DNA from: Bacteroidales bacterium
GTDB taxonomy: Bacteria > Bacteroidota > Bacteroidia > Bacteroidales > WCHB1-69
DNA length: 46,601 bases
Reading direction: 5' to 3'
Assembly (NCBI GenBank): GCA_017551725.1
Contig: JAFZKY010000066.1
Location: 1-46,601 of the forward strand
Positions within the stretch are counted from its first letter, which is position 1. Each line of letters begins with the position of its first letter. This document shows, piece after piece, positions 36,958 through 44,373 of the stretch. The notes beneath the pieces were generated by a model. It made no database searches and was not told where the DNA came from. It saw only the letters and a list, made by a program, of their open reading frames with translations. A program made the translations under genes and the position numbers.

Positions 36958-39033
36958 TTAGTACAGCAACGTTACCGTACCTTCTTTGATTATCGGACTG
37001 GATTCTCCCGGGATGAAGTATGAGATTTTGTACACATATACGCCCGCGGGACAGATTTTGCCATTCAGGCGCCCGTCCCATCCCGCGTTGGGGTCGGTGG
37101 TGCGGAATACCATCTGCCCTTGCCGTGAGAAGATGGAGAACTGGTATGTTCCGTCGGTGGGCATAAAACTGTTTATCGGCTTGAATACTGTGTTGACGGT
37201 GCCTAAGGGGGTGAATGCGTTGGGAATGTAGTACTCCGGTCGCTGTTCCACAGTGATGTGATTGGAGGCGGAAGTGTCTTGGAAACCGTAATCGTTGGGA
37301 TTCTCTTCGGCAACCACGTAATAGGTGAATTTGGATCCCAGTTCGTATAGGGTGGATACATCATCAAAGAAGTTTGTGTTCGTGGATCCGCCGTCTATTT
37401 CACTGAAAGTGGATTCGCCTTCGATGCGCCGGTTGATCTTGTATTGGAACACGCCGCCATCCCATATTCCGTAACTGTTCCAGTTGATGAGGTTTTCAAG
37501 ATGAGATGCCTTGCCCGTCAGCAAGATGTTATGCGCTATGTTGGAATGTCCGGCTTCTAACCCGCAGCTGTTGGTGATGTATGTTTGATAGTAGTAGATG
37601 TTCTTATTGAAGTCGGCGGTCGCATCCTCAAACTGGTAGGCGCTTGTAGATGATTGATAGTTTTTTGTCTCGATAGGCGTGAAAGTGATGCCGTCGTCGC
37701 TGCGTTGGAGAGTGATTTTCTGGAATTCCAACGTGTCGCCGCTGGTGTGAACCCGCACTTCGATATGATGGTTGTTGGCTACCGTAACCGACCGGATGTA
37801 GGAGAAGTCAACCGATTCATCGGCCATCAGATTGAAATTCGACCGGTCGCTGCTGGCTGTGATGGTGTTCGTCTGGTTCACCACGCGGACAAACACTCGG
37901 TATGGTTGGTTAAGAGACAGGTTTTCAATTGTATAGGAGTTGGTGGGACTGGTTCCGGCCAATTGGTAGGTGTTGCCGTTGTCGGTGCTCAGCCAGATGT
38001 CGTAGCGGCCGATGCCGTCGGCCAGATTGCGGTACGCCGTCCAGGTCAGCTTGGCCTTGCGCAGGCAGGCATCTGGAGTGACGGAAAGCTGCATTCCGCT
38101 TTGGGGATCGTTGGTGATGATGGAGGCATTGGAACGAGGAAAACAGGAGTCGAAAACGCTGAGAAAGTAATCGCGTCCGGCTCCGTTGGGGTCAATGTAG
38201 AAAGTCTGGTTGTAAACGGTGGCCAGTTCTTCATGCGGGTCGTTGATATAGACGATATACCCCTTCATGTAAGGGTCTGGCGAATGGAATCCCAACTGTA
38301 TCTGATTGTTTTCCAAAAAACTGACACTGTCCAAGATGGGCATACGCGGCTCCGTGTGGTCGATGACGGTGGCTTGCTTGGTGGAGGACATGAACTGGCA
38401 GTTGCGTTGGGATTGGGAACCGTTGATAAGCGGGATGTAGTATTTGTGGTCGATGCCGATGGCGTAGTCGATGGTGGTCTCGCACACATCTGCCAGGTCC
38501 AGATATGTGGTGACGGTGTTCGGTACAGAATCAGAGATTGTAAATGTGTTCTCGAAGGCGCGTCGTTTGAAAATGTAGAATTGGTTTCCCCAGTTGGCAT
38601 CCAGGACGGCCATAGGACTCGCCCAGGAGAGCTCGGCATCCACTCCGATGTCCCCGTTCTGCAGGTTCACTGTTCTCGTGGAAATTTGCAGCTCCAGAGT
38701 TTGGATCGTGTCGGAGTTGGCCAACTCGCCGCTGGTATTTTTGGCCACAATGAAACAAGCGAAAGTGCTGGTGCTGCCAGCCATGCCGATGACCTTGTCG
38801 CCGAAATCGTAGGGATGATAGGTGGCGGTGGTGATAATGGAGTCCACCAGGATGTTGTTGCAGTAGAAATAGTAAGTTGTGATTTGAAGATTGGCAGCGT
38901 TGGCGGGGTTTTTCCAGAAGACTTTCAGATGCGTGTTGTCATGGATGGCGATGCACTGCATGGCCGGCGGCTCGAAGGCAAAACCGACACATGTCAGACA
39001 TAGGAGTAGGACGGTGCATATAAAAGTTCTCAT
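36958..39033 (-). CDS. Large secreted protein with a C-terminal T9SS type-B (CHU_C) sorting domain
   Basis: This 691-residue precursor has a signal peptide (MRTFICTVLLLCLTCVGFAF), several fibronectin-like beta-sandwich regions (for example YDIWLSTDNGNTYQLAG and YQTYITNSCGLEAGHSN) and a gliding-motility-associated C-terminal domain at about 597-691: YYIPNAFTPLGTVNTVFKP, then FSIFSRQGQMVF, GWDGRLNGKICPAGVYVYKI and the end EGTVTLLY. In T9SS, type-B domains direct cargo across the outer membrane with SprF-like partners. It would be a surface adhesin-like protein; no enzyme domain is seen. It is the last gene of the sigma/anti-sigma operon (21 bp after the M16 gene). Its C-terminal domain is of the same kind as the end of the anti-sigma protein. 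Confidence 0.85.
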   Translation of the reverse strand: MRTFICTVLLLCLTCVGFAFEPPAMQCIAIHDNTHLKVFWKNPANAANLQITTYYFYCNNILVDSIITTATYHPYDFGDKVIGMAGSTSTFACFIVAKNTSGELANSDTIQTLELQISTRTVNLQNGDIGVDAELSWASPMAVLDANWGNQFYIFKRRAFENTFTISDSVPNTVTTYLDLADVCETTIDYAIGIDHKYYIPLINGSQSQRNCQFMSSTKQATVIDHTEPRMPILDSVSFLENNQIQLGFHSPDPYMKGYIVYINDPHEELATVYNQTFYIDPNGAGRDYFLSVFDSCFPRSNASIITNDPQSGMQLSVTPDACLRKAKLTWTAYRNLADGIGRYDIWLSTDNGNTYQLAGTSPTNSYTIENLSLNQPYRVFVRVVNQTNTITASSDRSNFNLMADESVDFSYIRSVTVANNHHIEVRVHTSGDTLEFQKITLQRSDDGITFTPIETKNYQSSTSAYQFEDATADFNKNIYYYQTYITNSCGLEAGHSNIAHNILLTGKASHLENLINWNSYGIWDGGVFQYKINRRIEGESTFSEIDGGSTNTNFFDDVSTLYELGSKFTYYVVAEENPNDYGFQDTSASNHITVEQRPEYYIPNAFTPLGTVNTVFKPINSFMPTDGTYQFSIFSRQGQMVFRTTDPNAGWDGRLNGKICPAGVYVYKISYFIPGESSPIIKEGTVTLLY

Positions 39034-39054
39034 CTTCCAAAAAACAATACAAAT

Positions 39055-40332
39055 TCACTTAACGATAACTTGGGTGAAATTATTGTGAGACAAATATTTT
39101 TTCGCCAAAGTCTGGATGCGGTCAGGGGTGATTTCACGAATATGTCGCATCATAGTCGGAAATTCTTCTTCCGTTAGGCCGAATGACTGCCAGAAAGCGT
39201 ATTTTTTCATGTAGGAAACCGAGTTTTCCACATCGCGCAGCATGTCTCCGATGATGTAATTCCGGACGGAATCCAATTCCTCTTGCGGGACGGGCTCGTC
39301 CTGCATCCGCTGCATCTCCTCAAAACAGGCTGACAGGGCGGCGTTTGCGTCAGGCGCATTGACGTTGCTGTCGATGATGAAGAGCGACTGGCTCCCGAAA
39401 TAGACGCTGCCGGACGACACGCCGTAGGTGTATCCCTCTTTCTCGCGCAGCCGCTGCATCAGTCGCGAACCGAAATAGCCGCCCAGGAGCGTGGATAGGA
39501 TAGAGAAGTCCCGTTTGTCGGGGTCGAGATAGCCAATGTTCGGCATCCCGAGGCTGATGGAGGCTTGCACGGCGGTAGGGATGGTGCCGTGAATGACAGG
39601 CGTGCGGTCAGAGGGTAACGGAATGGCGCCGAGAGGGAGAACGGCTTTCCCCGAGGGGATTTGGGAGAAAAGGTTGACAATGAGTTGATTTAGCGTATCA
39701 TCGATGTTTCCGGTCGCGAAAAGGGTGATGTTCTCGGCCACAAATGTCTCTTGATGATAGTTTTTCATCTGTCCGATGGTGATGGCGGAAATAAATTCCT
39801 TGGTGGAGATCTGTCCGGCGGTGACAGCATCCCCGAACATGGCGTGCAATAGCAGTTGGGTGGCCTTGAATTCCGTTTTCTGCTCGTTGTATTCCAGGTC
39901 TTTGATGCGGATGTTCCGATATATGGAAAGATTTTCTTCTCGGAATTCGGGACAGGCCAAAAACTCGAAGATGACAGGCAATATGTTCGATATCTGGCAT
40001 TTCGGGGCGGATATGGAGATGTTAACCCATTCCAGCGTCTGCGAAACGGTATAGTGCGTGCCGTTGAAGTCCATCCGGTCGGCAATCTCGTTGGCCGTAT
40101 ATCGGGGTGAACTCTCTTTTAGCAGCGAATAGGTGAACAGCGCCAGGTGCTTGACGTGTTCGTGAAGGGTTCCCGCTTTCACTCGGATGAGCAGGTGGAT
40201 GAGGTCCAACGGTTCGTTCGGGAAAATGAAAAGGGGAATGTGGTTCGGCAGATGTTGGAGAATAGGAGCCTGCAGCCTGATCTGGTCGATAGGCTGGATG
40301 ACGGGTGGGGTGGACCTGTCAGGCGAGTGCAT
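39055..40332 (-). CDS. M16-family peptidase homologue lacking the HxxEH zinc motif
   Basis: This 425-residue protein has the two-domain M16 (insulinase/processing-peptidase) layout. The N-terminal domain would place the zinc motif HxxEH near residues 65-74, but the sequence there is LFTYSLLKES, so the histidines and glutamate are absent. The C-terminal domain keeps GGYFGSRLMQRLREKEGYTYGVSSG (284-308), the Arg/Tyr substrate-binding motif of the non-catalytic partner subunit. No signal peptide is present, so it should be cytoplasmic. M16 enzymes often pair an active with an inactive subunit; no active partner is encoded beside it. It lies 6 bp after the anti-sigma gene and 21 bp before the type-B cargo gene, firmly inside the operon. 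Confidence 0.88.
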   Translation of the reverse strand: MHSPDRSTPPVIQPIDQIRLQAPILQHLPNHIPLFIFPNEPLDLIHLLIRVKAGTLHEHVKHLALFTYSLLKESSPRYTANEIADRMDFNGTHYTVSQTLEWVNISISAPKCQISNILPVIFEFLACPEFREENLSIYRNIRIKDLEYNEQKTEFKATQLLLHAMFGDAVTAGQISTKEFISAITIGQMKNYHQETFVAENITLFATGNIDDTLNQLIVNLFSQIPSGKAVLPLGAIPLPSDRTPVIHGTIPTAVQASISLGMPNIGYLDPDKRDFSILSTLLGGYFGSRLMQRLREKEGYTYGVSSGSVYFGSQSLFIIDSNVNAPDANAALSACFEEMQRMQDEPVPQEELDSVRNYIIGDMLRDVENSVSYMKKYAFWQSFGLTEEEFPTMMRHIREITPDRIQTLAKKYLSHNNFTQVIVK

Positions 40333-40338
40333 GGGTGT

Positions 40339-41268
40339 TTATTTGAGCAGGGTGATGGTCCCCTTCTGATATTTCGGGGAACCGTCTTTCTTCTTGAAGC
40401 GGATGGTGTAGATGTAAACGCCAGGAGGTAACACTGCACCCGAGTTTTGAATTCGTCCGTTCCAGCCTTCGTTCATGTCGCGGGTGTGGAACACCAGTTG
40501 GCCGTTCCGGGAGAAGACGTTCAGTTCGAAGGTGGCGACATCTATTTCCCTGTGTGTGACCGTGTCGGGGAACACGTAGAACTTGTCGTTCTTGTTATCG
40601 TCGTTAGGTGAGAAGGCGTTCGGAGCCCAGAAAGAGTAGGGGATTTCGTTGTTTCGGGCACTCTTCATAGGAGCGGTTGGAGTGTTCTCCATATCAATGT
40701 CCGCAACAGCTTCTTCAGGATGTTGGACGGGCCTGTTTATGTTTGGTATTTCTGTGTTGGAGGAAAGGACAGGTTGGATGGTCCCGGTGCCTGATTTTGG
40801 TTGCATGTTGAAGGCAACGGGTGCGGCGGGGATGTTGTTGGGCACAGGAGAAACCGCGATCACAGGTTCTGCCACAGGCGTGTTGAGTGTAGCGGTAACC
40901 GATGGAATGTCAGTGTTTTCCGCTTGTGTCGCGGGCGTTTCAGGTGCAGTGGGGACTTCTTGGAACGGTGCGGCTTGTGCGACAGTCTTGTCGGTGGCCG
41001 GTGTGGCGGAAATCATTTCCTGTGTGACGGGGACTGGTTCTGACGGTTGGTTGGTGCCAACTTCGGAACGGGTGCCCATTGTTCCCGCCAGTATGAGGGC
41101 ACTGGCGGCGGCTATGGTCGTCAGCCCGCCGAGCGTGTAGCCCGCTATGCGGCGCACGAGCCGGCCTTTGTTATATTTCATCACCGTAGGATCTTGGGAA
41201 ATGGTTTCCCAGCCCGCTTCATCCATGGGGGATTGATATTGTTCAAACTGCGTTTTCAGATCTTTCAT
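40339..41268 (-). CDS. Anti-sigma factor fused to a T9SS type-B (CHU_C) domain
   Basis: This 309-residue protein has a short cytoplasmic region (1-40, FEQYQSPMDEAGWETI, as in Bacteroidota anti-sigma N-termini), one membrane helix (about 42-65), a long Pro/Ala/Thr/Val linker (about 66-208) and a CHU_C domain at about 212-309. That domain reads FWAPNAFSPNDDNKNDKFYVFP, FELNVFSRNGQLVF, GWNGRIQNSG, PPGVYIYTI and ends KGTITLLK. It lies 17 bp after the ECF sigma gene, so it is very likely its anti-sigma factor, with the sorting-type domain in the periplasm. A CHU_C domain on an inner-membrane regulator is unusual, since such domains normally mark secreted cargo. An alternative is a T9SS cargo protein with an atypical leader, but position and N-terminus favour the anti-sigma reading. 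Confidence 0.82.
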   Translation of the reverse strand: MKDLKTQFEQYQSPMDEAGWETISQDPTVMKYNKGRLVRRIAGYTLGGLTTIAAASALILAGTMGTRSEVGTNQPSEPVPVTQEMISATPATDKTVAQAAPFQEVPTAPETPATQAENTDIPSVTATLNTPVAEPVIAVSPVPNNIPAAPVAFNMQPKSGTGTIQPVLSSNTEIPNINRPVQHPEEAVADIDMENTPTAPMKSARNNEIPYSFWAPNAFSPNDDNKNDKFYVFPDTVTHREIDVATFELNVFSRNGQLVFHTRDMNEGWNGRIQNSGAVLPPGVYIYTIRFKKKDGSPKYQKGTITLLK

Positions 41269-41285
41269 ATTTTATATAATTTGGT

Positions 41286-41840
41286 TCAAAATTGAAATTC
41301 CTCGTTGTTGAGATAGTTTTGTATTTTTTTTCGCAATATGCTTTTGGCACGTGAAATGAGCGATCGCACATTGCTGTGACTTTCATTCATCATGACCACG
41401 ATTTCGTTTTGGCTGATGCCGTCAATGACGTACAGGTTGAAAGCTGTGCGGTATTTGTCGGGCAGCTCGTTGATATACCGGAGCAGTTGTGCCATGGTCA
41501 GCGTCTCGTTGCCCATGACGGGTGCGGCCGGGTCTGCGTAGTCTGCCGATTCGATGTCGTCGGTCTGTCGTCGTTGTTGGCGCCGGTAGTGGTCGATGGC
41601 CTTGTTGATGGTGATGGTGCGAAGCCATCCGTTCAAAGAACTGATGTTTTTGTAATCCTTGAAATGCGTCAGAATGAACACGAACGTGTCGTGGAACAGA
41701 TCTTCGGCATCCTGTCCATTGGCGGCATATCGCTCGCAGATGCCTTTTATCATTGGACCGTATTGGAGGTATAACTGTTTCTGGCTGTGTGTTTTACCAG
41801 CAATACACCCTTTGATTATCTGTTTTTCTTCTTCAGTCAT
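41286..41840 (-). CDS. ECF-type RNA polymerase sigma factor
   Basis: This 184-residue sigma-70 family factor of the extracytoplasmic-function type has region 2 (AEDLFHDTFVFILTHFKDYKN, SSLNGWLRTITINKAIDHYRR) and region 4 (LPDKYRTAFNLYVIDGISQNEIVVMMNESHSNVRSLISRAKSILR) joined by a short acidic linker. Such factors redirect RNA polymerase to stress or envelope genes and are held by a membrane anti-sigma factor. It is the first gene of a tight minus-strand operon with gaps of 17, 6 and 21 bp. A TATTTTTG box at 41886-41893 precedes it, so basal transcription by the housekeeping factor is likely. Target genes are not shown by the sequence. Confidence 0.95.
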   Translation of the reverse strand: MTEEEKQIIKGCIAGKTHSQKQLYLQYGPMIKGICERYAANGQDAEDLFHDTFVFILTHFKDYKNISSLNGWLRTITINKAIDHYRRQQRRQTDDIESADYADPAAPVMGNETLTMAQLLRYINELPDKYRTAFNLYVIDGISQNEIVVMMNESHSNVRSLISRAKSILRKKIQNYLNNEEFQF

Positions 41841-41885
41841 GGAATCACATAACTTCTATATAACGATTCTGCCTCTCTTTTGTTG

Positions 41886-41893
41886 CAAAAATA
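41886..41893 (-). promoter_or_regulatory. Bacteroidota-type -7 promoter box before the ECF sigma operon
   Basis: The minus strand reads TATTTTTGC, matching TAnnTTTG, 46 bp upstream of the ATG. The best -33 candidate is TTTC at 41917-41920, with a spacer of 23, longer than usual. Confidence 0.45.
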
Positions 41894-41940
41894 ATATGCA
41901 TAAAAAGTGTTTTCTTGAAAAAATAAAATTCACAATGTAT

Positions 41941-41971
41941 TTTGTAAATTAAAAATTAATTCGTATATTTG
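41941..41971 (+). promoter_or_regulatory. Consensus Bacteroidota promoter before the T9SS type-A gene
   Basis: TTTG at 41941-41944 and TATATTTG at 41964-41971 are separated by 19 bp, matching the TTTG-N19-TAnnTTTG consensus exactly. This is the best promoter in the window. The leader to the ATG at 42056 would be about 78 nt. Confidence 0.75.
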
Positions 41972-42055
41972 CAGCGTTTTTGTGCGCGTGTTCTGATTTG
42001 GTAATTTTGCGTCAAATACTTGTTTGTGCGCTTTTTAACAATGATTACCATAATT

Positions 42056-43609
42056 ATGAAAAAGTTAAACAAATTGCAAATCAGAACATTTTTTGGATTT
42101 TTCTTCCTCGCTGTGTTTTCCTTGGCTTCGGAAGCGCAGACGGTACTTTACAAAGAAAATTTCGGCCTTCCGGCGGGCACCACGCTGGTTCAGCAATATG
42201 CCGGCTGGGAGGACACTTCGGTGGTTTACAGCGGCGACGGCACCTGCGACTTGCGGATCACGTCTGCCTCTTCGGGGTATGGCGGCGCTTCCGGTGGCGG
42301 GAATGTGATGATCAACGACACGGTGAAGTGGTTTCAGATTTCGGGGTTGAATACGTTGGCATACACGGACATGTCGCTCTATTGTGGCCTTCGGAAGACC
42401 GCATCGGATGATGGTACTAACCTTGTCGTCAAGGTGTCTGCCGACGGTGTCGCGTGGGCACGTTTGACGATGGAGGACTCGCTGCCCAGCGGCACGGGCA
42501 CGTCGGGCTGGTATCGTGTCCGTTTCCCCAATGTGCCGGCTACTTCCAACCTGCACATTCGTTTCACCAACATATCGCAGAAGGAGTACCGCCTGGATGA
42601 TTTGGCTCTGGTCGTCGGCACGGAAACGGTGCTGGAAACGGTGTCGGTCCCTGCGTTTTCTCCGTCTGGTGGTACCTATTATGAGGCCCAGCAGGTCACA
42701 ATCACCACCACTACCGCCAATGCGGAGATTTACTACACACTTGACGGCTCCGTGCCCACGCGCGCGAGTATGCTCTATCAGAATCCCGTCACGGTGGACC
42801 GCACAACGACACTGAAAGCGATTGCCGTGTCCGACGGGATGTACGACAGCGATGTGGCAACGGCTTCCTACGTGATACTGGACACAAACTCTCTCGTGAC
42901 CTTACCGTTAGATCTTTCTGACAATAGCTCAAACTCGCATCTGGACATCACGCATCTGGAGGGTTTCCGGGCCTATGATCTGGGTACGTCGTACGCGGAC
43001 GGGTCGGCGAAATTCGAAGCATCGAATGCCGGTTCGGCTGCCCTGGTGGCCCATCTGGACAGCGCCCCGCTCGAACTGATGTTCGAGGTGAAAGGGAAGA
43101 AGGCCGGTTCCAACCCGTCGGCATACCAGGGAATCCTCTTTTCGGTCAGCCAATCGCCGGATGGCCACTCCTGGAGCGACTTGCTTACCCTGACGGAACA
43201 GGATATCCGGGAGGACGACTTTGTTTCCGTAAGCAATCTTACGCTCCGTCCGCAAACCCGTTACATTCGATGGAAACTGGTCCAAGCCGAAAAGGGGAAC
43301 ACCCAGCTGAACAATATCGTCATTACACAGAACACGAATCCGCCATCGGGCGACACCACGCTTGTGTTGGACTATAACCACTATCCGTTTGCCTTGTACC
43401 CAAATCCCACATCGGGCAGGGTTTATCTGCATGATGGCGGTATGCACCTGATTGATTTACAACTTTTTGATATTAAAGGGCAGATGGTGGCGTCGTGGTC
43501 TGACAATATCCCGAATAGCATCTCCTTGTCACATTTGCCGCAGGGCTCATACGTGCTTCGCATTCATACGGACGAAGGCATCTTCTTCCGGAAGGTGGTG
43601 AAATACTGA
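42056..43609 (+). CDS. Secreted protein with chitobiase-type C-terminal domain and T9SS type-A sorting domain
   Basis: This 517-residue precursor has a signal peptide (start MKKLNKLQIR; cleavage near ASEAQ). An N-terminal beta-sandwich with NFGLPAGTTLVQQYAGWED and YRLDDLALVVG follows. A CHB_HEX_C-type domain comes next (SPSGGTYYEAQQVTITT, AEIYYTLDGSVPT, then TTTLKAIAVSDG), followed by a second beta-rich domain. The protein ends in a type-A T9SS sorting domain (YPFALYPNPTSGRVYLHDGG, LFDIKGQMVASW, LPQGSYVLRIHTDEG, FRKVVKY). It should be secreted to the cell surface. The start is the ATG at 42056, since the in-frame codon at 42020 would lengthen the signal. It is divergent from the sigma operon across a 215-bp gap with a consensus promoter. 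No catalytic domain is seen. Confidence 0.88.
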   Translation: MKKLNKLQIRTFFGFFFLAVFSLASEAQTVLYKENFGLPAGTTLVQQYAGWEDTSVVYSGDGTCDLRITSASSGYGGASGGGNVMINDTVKWFQISGLNTLAYTDMSLYCGLRKTASDDGTNLVVKVSADGVAWARLTMEDSLPSGTGTSGWYRVRFPNVPATSNLHIRFTNISQKEYRLDDLALVVGTETVLETVSVPAFSPSGGTYYEAQQVTITTTTANAEIYYTLDGSVPTRASMLYQNPVTVDRTTTLKAIAVSDGMYDSDVATASYVILDTNSLVTLPLDLSDNSSNSHLDITHLEGFRAYDLGTSYADGSAKFEASNAGSAALVAHLDSAPLELMFEVKGKKAGSNPSAYQGILFSVSQSPDGHSWSDLLTLTEQDIREDDFVSVSNLTLRPQTRYIRWKLVQAEKGNTQLNNIVITQNTNPPSGDTTLVLDYNHYPFALYPNPTSGRVYLHDGGMHLIDLQLFDIKGQMVASWSDNIPNSISLSHLPQGSYVLRIHTDEGIFFRKVVKY

Positions 43610-43668
43610 TCGGATGGGGCAGAGGATGTTCTTTTCTGCCAGGAGGATGTTCTCTGCTCCTTTTTTTG

Positions 43669-43676
43669 TACTTTTG
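43669..43676 (+). promoter_or_regulatory. Bacteroidota-type -7 promoter box before the YwqK-like lipoprotein
   Basis: TACTTTTGCAG matches TAnnTTTG, 22 bp upstream of the ATG at 43699. The frame opens at 43666, but that start overlaps the box. Confidence 0.6.
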
Positions 43677-43698
43677 CAGCCGAAGAAACAGTTGCGTT

Positions 43699-44367
43699 AT
43701 GAGAAAAATAACTTCGGTTGCGGCTATGTTTGTGCTTGCGTTATTGCTGCTTTCGTGTACGAAAACGGAAAGGACCTACTATCCGGACGGGCACGTGCAG
43801 TCCATCATCCAATATCGTTTCGGAAAGGAACATGGCAAGACACAATATTATTATGATAATCCAAACACCTTGGAAATTGAGGTTCAGATGCATCGGGGCA
43901 AGCGCAATGGCGAATTTTTCCGCTATTTCGAGAATGGGGCGCTGGACGCGCATGCCTTCTATGTGAATGATTCCCTTGACGGGGTGCAGACGCTCTATAC
44001 AGCCAACGGCGAGAAGACTCAGGAGACCACATACTCGCACGGCCATCGTGAAGGTCCCTTCAGAGCCTATCATCTGAATGGCGATCTGAACATCGAGGGC
44101 AATTTCAAAAATGACCTGTATGATGGAAAATGGTCGTATTACGACGAACGCGGTGTGCTGGTGGGAGAAGGCGATTTCCATGAGGGCAGCGGGGAACAGG
44201 TTTCGTATGATGCCCGAGGCTTGAAATCCCTTCTGACTCGTTACGTGCGTAATGAGAAGGATGGGAAGGAGGAGTATTATGACCAGAATGGCCGTGTTAT
44301 TCGCGAGATCACCTATAAACAAGGCCGGATTGTCTCTCAGTGGGAGGATTCCACTATGGTGAAATAA
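43699..44367 (+). CDS. YwqK/MORN-like lipoprotein
   Basis: This 222-residue protein has a lipoprotein signal with the lipobox LLLSC and consists of repeated strand pairs such as RTYYPDGHVQSIIQYRFGKEHGKTQYYYD, GEFFRYFENGALDAHAFY, GPFRAYHLNGDLNIEGNF and GKWSYYDERGVLVGEG. These YwqK/MORN-like repeats resemble those of the protein at 35894-36931, which lacks a lipobox. It lies 6 bp before the OstA-like gene and is probably co-transcribed. The start is the ATG at 43699 since the promoter box at 43669-43676 overlaps the earlier codon. Function is unknown; an envelope scaffold role is inferred. Confidence 0.88.
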   Translation: MRKITSVAAMFVLALLLLSCTKTERTYYPDGHVQSIIQYRFGKEHGKTQYYYDNPNTLEIEVQMHRGKRNGEFFRYFENGALDAHAFYVNDSLDGVQTLYTANGEKTQETTYSHGHREGPFRAYHLNGDLNIEGNFKNDLYDGKWSYYDERGVLVGEGDFHEGSGEQVSYDARGLKSLLTRYVRNEKDGKEEYYDQNGRVIREITYKQGRIVSQWEDSTMVK

Positions 44368-44373
44368 TCGGTT

